Assembly (NCBI GenBank): GCA_045613125.1
Contig: JAZLAM010000016.1
Span: forward strand, 5,947 to 69,946
Reading direction: 5' to 3'
DNA from: JAFTYO01 sp045613125
GTDB taxonomy: Bacteria; Pseudomonadota; Alphaproteobacteria; RF32; CAG-239
Length of the DNA stretch: 64,000 nucleotides
Under the pieces are notes generated by a model. That model made no database searches and had not been told where the DNA came from. It saw only the letters and a program-made list of their open reading frames with translations. The position numbers and the translations under genes were made by a program. This document shows positions 15,436 to 23,698 of the stretch, piece after piece (within the stretch, counting starts at the first letter, position 1; the number at the start of each line of letters is the position of its first letter).

Positions 15436-16609
15436 ATTGCTTTTCCTGTTTTTCAAAAACAATTTTTTTATTAACGGTATCATACATTATACTTGACTTT
15501 CCTTTTCTGAAAGCAAGTGCATGTTTTCCGAAAACATCATAACGCCACCCTAAAAGGGCCGGATTTGTTTTATCATTGTTACCGCAAGCTATATCTCGCA
15601 AATTTTTTTCATCAGCAATTAAAAAATCTACCACATTGTTTTGTTCACTGACAATTTTTAGTATCAGTTTCAAAACTTCGAGCAAAGCTGCAGCACTTCC
15701 CGGTATATTAACATGTCTTTCTTTTTCAATTTTTTTCAGATTTTTATCTACGGGTTTAGATAAGGCCTCATTTACCACTTCTAAAATTTCTTTTCCCAAT
15801 TTTCCGTTTACGATATCAGAACGGATATATCTTACATTTGCCAAATCTTCAATTGTTTGCGGTGCTAAAGAGGCAATATTCACCAAAATTTCGTCTTTAA
15901 TCAGAGTTTTTCTTGGAATATTACATCTGATTGCTCGTTCTTCTCTCCAAGCTGCTAAATCTTTTAACACCATTAAAAACTGTGGGCTATGCGCTGAATG
16001 TCTAATTCTAAGCCACATGTTTTCAGGTTGAGGTTTATAAATTTCTTCATTTAACAGATATTCCGTTTCTTCTTTTATCCAATCTAAGCGATTATTTTCT
16101 TGCAAATATTTATCCAAAAACTCATAACACGGAATTAAAAAAGTGACATCTCTAAGCGCATATTCAAGTTGTTTTTTCTGTAACGGACGCTTAGTCCAAT
16201 CGGTTAAGCGACTGGATTTATCAAGTTCGATACCGGTAATAATATGCACCAGTGTATCATAAGCTACACTAACACCAAAACCGCACGCCATTGCGGCAAT
16301 TTGCGTATCAAAAATAGGTGACGGAAGCTTGCCTGACAGATTATAAAAAATTTCGATATCTTGTCTGCCCGAATGAAAAACCTTCAAAACATTTTGATTG
16401 GTCAAAACTTCAAAAAAAGCTGATAAATCGAGTTCTTTAGCCAAAGGGTCTATAATTGCGGCATCATCAGTCCAGCCGACCTGTATCAAACAAAGATACG
16501 GAAAATATGTTTTTTCACGAACAAACTCCGTATCGACAGTAATAAATTTTTGCTTATTTAAGTCTTGGCATAAAACATTTAATTCTTCAGTTGTTTCAAC
16601 GATTCTCAT
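15434..16609 (-). CDS. rnd: Ribonuclease D
   Basis: 391 residues, a 3'-5' exoribonuclease that trims tRNA precursors. The DEDDy exonuclease domain has ExoI D26-x-E28 (FITVDTEF), ExoII around HSGRQDIEIFY, and ExoIII YALRDVTFLIPCY with the catalytic Tyr. An HRDC domain (about 210-290) follows (LAAWREERAIRCNIPRKTLIKDEIL). Length is as expected. It stands alone, converging with rpmE. Confidence 0.93.
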   Translation of the reverse strand: MRIVETTEELNVLCQDLNKQKFITVDTEFVREKTYFPYLCLIQVGWTDDAAIIDPLAKELDLSAFFEVLTNQNVLKVFHSGRQDIEIFYNLSGKLPSPIFDTQIAAMACGFGVSVAYDTLVHIITGIELDKSSRLTDWTKRPLQKKQLEYALRDVTFLIPCYEFLDKYLQENNRLDWIKEETEYLLNEEIYKPQPENMWLRIRHSAHSPQFLMVLKDLAAWREERAIRCNIPRKTLIKDEILVNIASLAPQTIEDLANVRYIRSDIVNGKLGKEILEVVNEALSKPVDKNLKKIEKERHVNIPGSAAALLEVLKLILKIVSEQNNVVDFLIADEKNLRDIACGNNDKTNPALLGWRYDVFGKHALAFRKGKSSIMYDTVNKKIVFEKQEKQ

Positions 16610-16746
16610 AACAAATTCCGCTTTAAATTATCCGTTTTTTCACTCTATCTGACATTACTTAATATTTTTTTAATTTTACTGTTGCTTTTAGCGAAAGAAT
16701 GCTCTATCAATTTATATGGTTAAATTTTAATATTTTAGAGGTAAAA

Positions 16747-18513
16747 ATGAACGAATATCGGACACATACCTGCGGCGAACTCCGCAGTTCAGACATCGGT
16801 AAAGTTGTAAAACTTGCCGGTTGGATTCATCGTAAACGTAATTTGGGAAATTTATGCTTTGTTGATTTGCGAGATCATTATGGCATCACACAATGCGTTG
16901 TCGATTCTTCGTCCGATTTATTTGATAAAATTGAAAATACTCGTGTTGAAAGCGTGGTTGAATTTGATGGCGAAGTGATTGCTCGTGAAAGTGTCAATAA
17001 GAATATGCCGACCGGCGACATTGAAATAAAAGTTACATCAATGAAAATTCATTCGGAGGCTGATGTTTTACCGATTCAGGTTTCAGGACATGGTGACGAA
17101 CCTGAAGAATTGCGCTTAAAATATCGTTTCTTAGACTTAAGACGTGAGCGTATCCACAGCAACATTATGCTTCGCTCAAAAGTAATTTCTCGCATGCGTG
17201 AATTGATGACGGAACAAGGTTTTACAGAATATCAAACACCAATTTTAACAGCTTCTTCTCCTGAAGGTGCTCGTGACTTTTTGGTTCCGTCACGCATTAA
17301 TCCGGGTAGGTTTTATGCCCTTCCTCAAGCCCCTCAACAATTTAAACAGCTTTTGATGGTATCAGGCTTTGACAGATATTTTCAAATTGCCCCATGTTTT
17401 AGAGATGAAGATCCTCGAGCAGATCGTAGCCCGGGCGAATTTTATCAACTCGATATGGAAATGAGTTTTGTTACTCAAGAAGATGTATTTAAAGTTCTTG
17501 AACACACAATGGGATCAATTTTTAATGAATTTGCAAACGGAAAAACCGTTGACCAAGCTCCTTTTACGCGCATTCCGTTCAGAGAAGCTATGTTAAAATA
17601 CGGTTCTGATAAACCTGACTTGAGAAACCCTTTAATCATTCAAGATGCTACATCATTTTTTAACAATTCAGGCTTCGGATTATATGATTCAAAAGTTCAA
17701 AACGGTGAACAAATAAGAGCAATTGTAGCACCAAACGCAGGTGATAAAGCTCGTTCATTTTTTGATAAATTTGATGCTCATGCTAAAGCAGAAAATATGG
17801 GTGGAATTGCTTATGTTGCGTTTTCTTCAACAGGTGCAAAAGGTATTGCAAAATATTTCAGCGAAGAAAAACTTGCAGAACTTAAAGCTGTTTTCGGAGC
17901 CAACGAAGGTGACGCTGTTTTGTTTATGGGCGGTAACAAGAAACTGATTAACAAATTTGCCGGTAAAGTTCGCAATATGATAGGTGAAGAATTAGGCTTG
18001 TTTGATTATAATTCGTTCAAACTCTGCTGGATTGTAGATTTTCCGATGTATGAAGAAAACGAAGAAACCGGCGCAGTTGAATTTTCTCACAACCCGTTTT
18101 CAATGCCACAGGGCGGAATGGATGCTTTGTTAAACAAAAATCCTTTAGATATATTGGCTTATCAATATGATATGGTTTGTAACGGTGTCGAGCTTGCATC
18201 AGGCGCTGTCAGAAACCATAAACCGGAAATTATGTACAAAGCATTTGAAATTGCCGGATATGACAACTCAGTGGTTGATAATAAGTTCGGTGGTATGATA
18301 AACGCATTTAAATATGGCGCTCCACCGCACGCAGGCGCAGCTCCGGGAATTGATAGAACAATTATGCTTTTGCTTGATGAACCTATCATCAGAGATGTTA
18401 TCATCTTCCCATTAAACGGTAAAGCGCAAGATTTGATGATGCAAGCTCCAAATACGGTAACGGAAAAACAACTTGAAGAATTGCATATCAAACTTGATAT
18501 AAAAGAAAAATAA
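16747..18513 (+). CDS. aspS: Aspartyl-tRNA synthetase (bacterial type)
   Basis: 588 residues from ATG 16747 (GAGG upstream); the frame extends to 16699, but MNEYRTHTCGELR is the family N-terminus. Domains in order: OB-fold anticodon binding (1-105), class II catalytic core with motif 2 FRDEDPRADR and motif 3 GAAPGIDRTIML, and the bacterial GAD insertion between them. Asn-tRNA formation may use non-discriminating charging plus GatCAB, but the deciding residues cannot be judged by eye. A hairpin terminator follows. Confidence 0.95.
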   Translation: MNEYRTHTCGELRSSDIGKVVKLAGWIHRKRNLGNLCFVDLRDHYGITQCVVDSSSDLFDKIENTRVESVVEFDGEVIARESVNKNMPTGDIEIKVTSMKIHSEADVLPIQVSGHGDEPEELRLKYRFLDLRRERIHSNIMLRSKVISRMRELMTEQGFTEYQTPILTASSPEGARDFLVPSRINPGRFYALPQAPQQFKQLLMVSGFDRYFQIAPCFRDEDPRADRSPGEFYQLDMEMSFVTQEDVFKVLEHTMGSIFNEFANGKTVDQAPFTRIPFREAMLKYGSDKPDLRNPLIIQDATSFFNNSGFGLYDSKVQNGEQIRAIVAPNAGDKARSFFDKFDAHAKAENMGGIAYVAFSSTGAKGIAKYFSEEKLAELKAVFGANEGDAVLFMGGNKKLINKFAGKVRNMIGEELGLFDYNSFKLCWIVDFPMYEENEETGAVEFSHNPFSMPQGGMDALLNKNPLDILAYQYDMVCNGVELASGAVRNHKPEIMYKAFEIAGYDNSVVDNKFGGMINAFKYGAPPHAGAAPGIDRTIMLLLDEPIIRDVIIFPLNGKAQDLMMQAPNTVTEKQLEELHIKLDIKEK

Positions 18514-18517
18514 TCTT

Positions 18518-18545
18518 AAAGCCTCGATAATCGAGGCTTTTTTTA
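18518..18545. terminator. Terminator between aspS and nrdG
   Basis: AAAGCCTCGA TAA TCGAGGCTTTTTTT, between converging genes. Confidence 0.88.
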
Positions 18546-19259
18546 TTTTCTTATATCAAAAATTTCAAATGTATTATGTAAAAACTCTATCAAAGATTTA
18601 TCACTTATCAACGATTCGCACATCTCATCGGTTGTGTTTTTATCGCTTTCAATCGGACGATATTTTTGCAAATAATATTCTTTTACGCCAAATTCTTTTA
18701 ACGATTTTGCAATATCATATATATCTTCAACATTTAAAATTCTCGGATCACAAGTTGTACGGCATTCAAAATGTATACCGCTATCAATAAGGATTTTTAA
18801 GCTCTCGATTATGTTTTCAATTTTATCAAAACAACCTGTTGCTTTTTTATATTTTTGAGCATCAAACGGAGCTTTTATATCTAAACCTACCCAATCTAGC
18901 TTGTTTACAACTTTTTTAAGCATAATCGGATTAAAACCACCCGTATGAAGACCAACTTCATAACCTAAACTTTTAACTTCATCAATTGCTTTATCCAAGC
19001 CTTCTTGAACCAGAGGCTCACCTCCGGAAAAAACAACGGCATCTAAAACTTTTTTTCTTCTTTGCAAAAAACATTTTAAGGTTTCAAAAGTCCAACCGCT
19101 TTCAGATGCGCCACCAATTTTTTGTAAACTTAAGTTGTAGCAAAACGGACATCTCCACGGACATCCTTGCATAAAAACAACCGCAGCCATCTTATTTGGA
19201 AAATCGACGATGCTGAATTGCTCAACATCGCCGATTGTAATAGGATTTAAACTATCCAT
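18543..19259 (-). CDS. nrdG: Anaerobic ribonucleotide reductase activase NrdG
   Basis: 238 residues, a radical SAM enzyme that generates the glycyl radical on NrdD. The 4Fe-4S cluster site is C33-x3-C37-x2-C40 (GCPWRCPFCYN), and the SAM GGEP motif is FSGGEPLV. It is longer than E. coli NrdG (154) and resembles the larger activase subtype. It is the last gene of an nrdD / glycyl-subunit / nrdG operon, 6 nt after the small glycyl-radical gene. Confidence 0.92.
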   Translation of the reverse strand: MDSLNPITIGDVEQFSIVDFPNKMAAVVFMQGCPWRCPFCYNLSLQKIGGASESGWTFETLKCFLQRRKKVLDAVVFSGGEPLVQEGLDKAIDEVKSLGYEVGLHTGGFNPIMLKKVVNKLDWVGLDIKAPFDAQKYKKATGCFDKIENIIESLKILIDSGIHFECRTTCDPRILNVEDIYDIAKSLKEFGVKEYYLQKYRPIESDKNTTDEMCESLISDKSLIEFLHNTFEIFDIRK

Positions 19260-19265
19260 AAAAAA

Positions 19266-19472
19266 CTACTCTGCAGCCATTGCCAAGTTTTGATTCATGC
19301 CACAAACAGCTTTTTCTTCTTTGAAGCAAACTCTGGTATAATATTCAGATTTCTTACCTTTGTTAAATTCAGAAACCGGACGATGATAACCCATAACACG
19401 GGTCCAAATTTCACAAGGTTGTCTTTCAGAATCTGCTAATTTGATATCATTTATATCTATTACATTGGTCAT
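19266..19472 (-). CDS. Separate glycyl-radical subunit of anaerobic ribonucleotide reductase
   Basis: 68 residues carrying the C-terminal end of class III NrdD as an independent gene. The glycyl radical motif is RVMGY (25-29, Gly28) followed by HRPVSEFNKGKKSEYY, the sequence that normally closes NrdD. The large NrdD chain upstream ends right after its zinc site and has no such motif. The small gene has its own AGGAGA 8 nt before ATG and starts 36 nt after the nrdD stop, so this is a true split, not a sequencing frameshift. Cys at positions 20, 49 and 57 is noted. The role is inferred: it docks on NrdD as YfiD does on pyruvate formate-lyase. Confidence 0.82.
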   Translation of the reverse strand: MTNVIDINDIKLADSERQPCEIWTRVMGYHRPVSEFNKGKKSEYYTRVCFKEEKAVCGMNQNLAMAAE

Positions 19473-19507
19473 TATATATTCTCCTAAATAAATTTTGTTA
19501 TGGGTTA

Positions 19508-21571
19508 TTAAGCTACATTTTCTTGTTTGGCTTTTAAGGCCTTAATTTTCTCTGCTTTTTTCTCTTCGTCACAAAGTGGGCAGAATTTATGTTCACCTGA
19601 TAAGTAGCCGTGTTTCGGACATACTGAAAAGGTAGGAGTAATAGTAATATATGGTAAGCGATAATTTGTTAAAACGCGTTTAACTAAATCACGACAAACC
19701 TTAGCCGATGATATACGTTGGCCCATATAAAGGTGTAAAACCGTTCCACCTGTATATTTTGTTTGCAATTCAGATTGCAACTCAAGAGCCTCAAACGGAT
19801 CATCAGTAAAGCCAACCGGAAGTTGAGAAGAGTTTGTATAGTATGGATCTTCTTTAGTACCGGCTTGAATAATATCTTTATATCTTTTCTTATCTTCACG
19901 AGCAAAACGATATGTAGCACTTTCAGCAGGTGTTGCTTCCAAGTTATACATATGTCCTGTTTCTTCTTGGATTTTAACCATCTTCTCTCTGATATAATCT
20001 AAGAACTTAACAGCAAATGCTTGTCCCCATTCGTCAGAAATGTTGTGTTCATCATTTGTGTAGTTTCTTATCATTTCATTGATACCATTAACACCAATGG
20101 TAGAAAAGTGATTACGAAGTGTTCCTAAATAACGTTTTGTAAATGGGAACAAACCGTTCTGAATGAGTCTTTCGATAACTTTACGTTTAATTTCAAGTGA
20201 TGTTCTTGCAATGTTCATCAATTCATCAACACGGCCGAAAAGACCAGCTTCATCGCCTTTATATACATATCCCAAACGAGCACAGTTAAATGTTACAACA
20301 CCAACTGAACCTGTTTGTTCTGCAGAACCGAATAAACCGTTACCTTTTGCAAGCAATTCACGCAAATCAAGTTGCAAACGACAACACATTGAGCGAATTT
20401 GTCCCGGTTTTAAAACCGAATTTAAGAAGTTTTGGAAATAAGGCAAGCCATATTTTGCTGTCATTTCAAATAACAACAATGTGTTTTCATCTTCCCAAGG
20501 AAAATCCCATGTCATGTTATATGTCGGAATCGGGAATGTAAACGGACGACCCTTAATATCACCTTTCATCATAACCGTGATATAGGCCTTATTGATCATT
20601 GCCATTTCTTCTTTTAAGTCACCATATGTAAATGGTTGTTCAACACCTGCAATAATCGGATGTTTATCTCTCAAATCTTCAGGACATACCCAGTCAAAAG
20701 TAAAGTTTGTAAATGGTGTTTGAGAACCCCAACGAGAAGGAACATTCAAATTATAAATGAGTTCTTGCATAGATTGTTCAACTTGCTCATAAGTTAAACC
20801 ATCTTTACGAATATAAGGAGCCAAATATGTATCAACCGATGAAAAAGCTTGTGCACCGGCCCACTCATTTTGTAATGTGCCCATAAAGTTTACCATTTGA
20901 CCGATAGCTGCTGATAAATGCTTAGCCGGACCGGCTTCTGTTTTACCCGGAACACCGTTAAAACCTTCATGCAACAAGTTCTTTAATGACCATCCCGCAC
21001 AATATGCAGCAAGCATATCCAAATCATGAATATGAATATCACCGTTTCTGTGAGCTTCACCAACTTCTGCAGGATACACATGACTTAACCAATAGTTAGC
21101 GGTAACTTTACCTGAAACGTTCAGGATTAAACCACCATTAGAATATCCTTGGTTAGCATTTGCATTAACACGCCAGTCTAATTTTTCCAAATATTCATTA
21201 ATAGAGCTTTCAACATCTACCATGATCTTTCTGTCAGAACGCATACGATTACGCTGATCGCGGTATAAAATATAAGCTTTTGCCGTATTAAAATAGTTGT
21301 CAGAAATTAAAACTTGTTCCACAATATCTTGAATTTGTTCAATGGTAGGAAGCGATTCGCTAAACTTGTGCTCCATAACCTTTAAAACTTTCGCAGTTAA
21401 CAACCACGATTCTTGGTCACCAAACTCACCGGTTGATGTTCCAGCTTTCAAAATAGCATTATAAATTTTGCTAGAATCAAAAGGAGCGAGTGTACCATCT
21501 CTTTTTGTAACCTGATCAATGCTTACATTATCATTTTTAACATTAGGCATTTCGTATTTATGTTCTGACAT
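19508..21571 (-). CDS. nrdD: Anaerobic ribonucleoside-triphosphate reductase, catalytic chain without glycyl-radical tail
   Basis: 687 residues, class III reductase reducing NTPs to dNTPs without oxygen. An ATP-cone lies at about 17-110 (VTKRDGTLAPFDSSKIYNAI), followed by the ten-stranded barrel with the catalytic cysteine region QIRSMCCRLQLD, and a C-terminal zinc site C651-PKHGYLSGEHKF-C664-PLC667. The chain stops 20 residues later (KAKQENVA) with no RVxGY motif; that motif is supplied by the next gene. Two NrdR boxes lie 74-120 nt upstream. The enzyme implies growth in anoxic niches such as the gut. Confidence 0.93.
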   Translation of the reverse strand: MSEHKYEMPNVKNDNVSIDQVTKRDGTLAPFDSSKIYNAILKAGTSTGEFGDQESWLLTAKVLKVMEHKFSESLPTIEQIQDIVEQVLISDNYFNTAKAYILYRDQRNRMRSDRKIMVDVESSINEYLEKLDWRVNANANQGYSNGGLILNVSGKVTANYWLSHVYPAEVGEAHRNGDIHIHDLDMLAAYCAGWSLKNLLHEGFNGVPGKTEAGPAKHLSAAIGQMVNFMGTLQNEWAGAQAFSSVDTYLAPYIRKDGLTYEQVEQSMQELIYNLNVPSRWGSQTPFTNFTFDWVCPEDLRDKHPIIAGVEQPFTYGDLKEEMAMINKAYITVMMKGDIKGRPFTFPIPTYNMTWDFPWEDENTLLLFEMTAKYGLPYFQNFLNSVLKPGQIRSMCCRLQLDLRELLAKGNGLFGSAEQTGSVGVVTFNCARLGYVYKGDEAGLFGRVDELMNIARTSLEIKRKVIERLIQNGLFPFTKRYLGTLRNHFSTIGVNGINEMIRNYTNDEHNISDEWGQAFAVKFLDYIREKMVKIQEETGHMYNLEATPAESATYRFAREDKKRYKDIIQAGTKEDPYYTNSSQLPVGFTDDPFEALELQSELQTKYTGGTVLHLYMGQRISSAKVCRDLVKRVLTNYRLPYITITPTFSVCPKHGYLSGEHKFCPLCDEEKKAEKIKALKAKQENVA

Positions 21572-21644
21572 TTATGCTTTTTCCTTATATTCTCTTTGTT
21601 TATCTTATATTGTTCTTGTAATTTAGCATCAGTTGCTAGTTGAT

Positions 21645-21691
21645 ATACAATATATAGTATTAAATAAAAGTAAATAAACTATATATTGTAT
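21645..21691 (-). promoter_or_regulatory. Tandem NrdR boxes upstream of nrdD
   Basis: ATACAATATATAGTAT (21645-21660) and AAACTATATATTGTAT (21676-21691) both match the palindromic NrdR box (acaCwATATAwwGtgt type), and their starts are 31 bp apart, three helical turns, the spacing typical for NrdR pairs. Repression of the nrd operon by an NrdR encoded elsewhere is expected. Confidence 0.85.
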
Positions 21692-22021
21692 GCACAAAAA
21701 ATTTTTTTACTAATGATATTGTGATTTTACTTTCGAATTTCATAATGCAAAAATCTGCATAGCTGTTCAAGATAAAAATGTTAATAAAAACAAAAAAACT
21801 TCTATCTCATTATAAATAGGCATATTTTTTTTTACACAACGTGGATAAATTCTTTAACGAGACAAAAATAACGTAAAATCAATAAGATAATTCTAATTGA
21901 TTGATATTGTATGACAAAAAAAATTATCCACACAACTTTAGATGAGTCTTAGGCTGAAAAATGAACTTTTTAAGTGTGTTTTTAATAAAAATCGAGTCGT
22001 AAATAATAAAAATATCTGCTA
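21692..22021. other. AT-rich spacer between nrdD and pilin gene A
   Basis: About 330 nt with no gene-like frame on either strand that I trust. Short frames here have no ribosome site or recognisable product. The nrdD promoter is probably in the first 60 nt. Confidence 0.4.
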
Positions 22022-22642
22022 TTACAATTTAAAATACCAAAATAAAGCCATTTGGTCAGTAGCACCTCGTTTATCTGCTATAGTACACACCTTTGTAGCT
22101 CTTGCTACCGAGAAAGGTGCAGGATAGTTTTTATCACCTGTTATTGCAAAATTTTCGGTTGCAGTTTTCCAATCGTATCCACCTGTCGATGGTGCTCCTC
22201 CCCAAAAATCACCACCCATGCCGTATAAATCTGTTCCCCAATCTGCTGTTAACATGGTTACACAAACATCTTTTGGTATGTTGTTCATTGATATCATAAA
22301 AATATTATCTGATTTTACAATTTCACTCCCCAAATAAGTTTTTGAAAAAGAAATCTGACCACCCCAAAAATGCTCAGGATAGTCAGAATCTTTAGTTTTA
22401 TACATTTCTGAAGGAACCAGACCCATCTTTTTTATATTTTCATTATTTAATCCGTCTGTTGTTCCTTGCACACCAAAAGACGCTTGAATATTTGCTATAA
22501 TATGTGTCATTTGATCGGAAAATTTATTTACCTTATATTTATGCATGGCTTTAGAATAACCGGCTATACCTCCAACGGATAAGACACCGATGATGGCCAA
22601 AACACCAAGCATTTCTACCATAGAACGACCACTTTGGTTCAT
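22022..22642 (-). CDS. Type IVb-like prepilin A
   Basis: 206 residues from ATG 22642 (AAAGGA upstream); the frame extends 8 codons further without a site. The N-terminus MNQSGRSMVEMLGV fits a class III prepilin signal: cleavage after G5 leaves R at +1 and the obligatory E at +5 (E10), followed by a hydrophobic helix LAIIGVLSVGGIAGY. The +1 Arg in place of Phe/Met is unusual. The head has PilS/TcpA-like pieces: LVPSEMY, HFWGGQISFS and IPKDVCVTML. It is probably a subunit of a type IV pilus or pseudopilus. It follows a structured leader RNA shared with pilin B (31770). Confidence 0.82.
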   Translation of the reverse strand: MNQSGRSMVEMLGVLAIIGVLSVGGIAGYSKAMHKYKVNKFSDQMTHIIANIQASFGVQGTTDGLNNENIKKMGLVPSEMYKTKDSDYPEHFWGGQISFSKTYLGSEIVKSDNIFMISMNNIPKDVCVTMLTADWGTDLYGMGGDFWGGAPSTGGYDWKTATENFAITGDKNYPAPFSVARATKVCTIADKRGATDQMALFWYFKL

Positions 22643-22669
22643 ATTTTCCTTTATCCTTATATTCAAAAT

Positions 22670-22852
22670 AAAAACCCACTTTATAAAAAGCGGGCGGATG
22701 TTCGAAAACCGTATAATCGCAAACGGCTTGGCTTATTCAAGCCTTACGCTCTTATTTAGCCGACATCCGTCCACATAAAGACTAATGTCGGCATAATTAT
22801 TTTTAGTCGTTTATGCTTGACGACTGCGATTATGAAGGGTTTCGACGCCCTA
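22670..22852 (-). ncRNA. Structured leader RNA of pilin gene A (terminator-ending)
   Basis: On the minus strand: hairpin AGGG-CGTCGAAA-CCCT (22851-22836), long-range stem ATAATCGC (22833-22826) with GCGATTAT (22720-22713), hairpin AGTCGT/ACGACT with AGCATAA in its loop, a TTATGC that can pair with that loop, stem GCCGACAT/ATGTCGGC (22792-22759), hairpin GGCTT-GAAT-AAGCC, then ACATCCG (22701-22695), which can pair with CGGATGT of the previous stem (22769-22763), and a terminator CCCGCTTT/AAAGTGGG-T5 ending 28 nt before the pilin start. Loops are conserved with copy B while the stems differ in compensating ways. Confidence 0.75.
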
Positions 22853-22880
22853 GGTACAAAAACCTTGCACCCGAACAAAA

Positions 22881-23052
22881 GACTAAAAGAAAAAAATATT
22901 AAAGTAAAGAATATTTTTGTTTTTGCTTAAATTTTTACTTGCAATAATGTAAATAAACGTGTATAAACTGTCTGTTCAACTGGTGGTTTGGGCTAAAAAG
23001 GCATGCCTAACCGCTTTAATTATAATCCAATTTATAAAAGGAAGGATTTAAA
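22881..23052 (+). promoter_or_regulatory. Leader region of rpmI-rplT
   Basis: AT-rich upstream region with one notable imperfect hairpin, GGTTTGGGC-taaaaaggcat-GCCTAACC (about 22985-23015), within 70 nt of the rpmI start. L20 represses this operon in several bacteria through a leader structure; whether this hairpin serves that role is inference. Confidence 0.35.
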
Positions 23053-23250
23053 ATGCCAAAACTAAAAACAAAAAGTGCCGCAAAGAAACGCTTTAGCGTT
23101 ACCGGAACCGGCAAATTAAAAAGAAACTATGCATTTAAGAGACACTGCCTCTTCTGCAAATCTCCGAAAATGAAAAGACAAGCTCGTGGCTCTCTGTTGT
23201 TAAGCGAGTCAGATGTTCAAATTGTTAAAAAGTTTTTACCGTATTTGTAA
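23053..23250 (+). CDS. rpmI: 50S ribosomal protein L35
   Basis: 65 residues, highly basic. MPKLKTKSAAKKRFSVTGTGK is diagnostic. AAGGAAGG precedes the ATG. It is the first gene of the rpmI-rplT-pheS-pheT-proS cluster. infC, often upstream of rpmI, is not present here. Confidence 0.96.
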   Translation: MPKLKTKSAAKKRFSVTGTGKLKRNYAFKRHCLFCKSPKMKRQARGSLLLSESDVQIVKKFLPYL

Positions 23251-23262
23251 GGAGGATAAGAT

Positions 23263-23622
23263 ATGTCACGTGTTAAAAGAGGTATGACCGCTCACGCTCG
23301 CCATAAAAAAATTCTTGATATGGCTAAAGGTTATAGAGGTCGTAATAAAAATGTATTCAGAGTTGCTGTTGAAAAAGTTGAAAAAGGTTTGCAATATGCA
23401 TACCGCGATCGTAGAGCAAAGAAAAGAAGTTTCAGAGCTTTATGGATTCAACGTATCAATGCTGCTACTCGTCTTCATGATATGACTTATTCACGATTTA
23501 TCAGCGGGCTCAATAAGGCCGGCATTGAACTTGATCGTAAAGTTCTCGCTGATATCGCTTTAAAAGAGCCCCAAGCTTTTGCTAAACTGGTAGATTCTGC
23601 CAAAGCGGCTCTTAACAAATAA
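23263..23622 (+). CDS. rplT: 50S ribosomal protein L20
   Basis: 119 residues. It has SRVKRGMTAHARHKKILDMA and the RNA-binding FRALWIQRINAATR core. It starts 12 nt after rpmI with AGGAGG. L20 is a 23S rRNA-binding early assembly protein and often the translational repressor of this operon. Confidence 0.96.
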   Translation: MSRVKRGMTAHARHKKILDMAKGYRGRNKNVFRVAVEKVEKGLQYAYRDRRAKKRSFRALWIQRINAATRLHDMTYSRFISGLNKAGIELDRKVLADIALKEPQAFAKLVDSAKAALNK

Positions 23623-23698
23623 GTAAGACAAAAATTTTAGTAAGAAGAGTCCTCTTGGCAAACCAAGATGACTCTTTTTACATATAAAGGTTAGAAAA

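Noticed and set aside
19473..19507. Possible frameshift joining nrdD and the 68-residue gene
   Set aside because: There is a 36-nt spacer with a good AGGAGA and a new ATG, no homopolymer at the junction, and the large chain ends in a natural stop.
21942..22127. 61-residue plus-strand frame near pilin A
   Set aside because: It runs antisense into the pilin 3' end, has no ribosome site and no recognisable product.
22831..22870. GGGTTTCGACG on the plus strand, resembling a tmRNA 5' end
   Set aside because: The second copy (31560) reads GGGTTTAGACG on the corresponding strand, no tag frame or tRNA-like end is present, and the conserved structure makes sense on the strand leading into the pilins.
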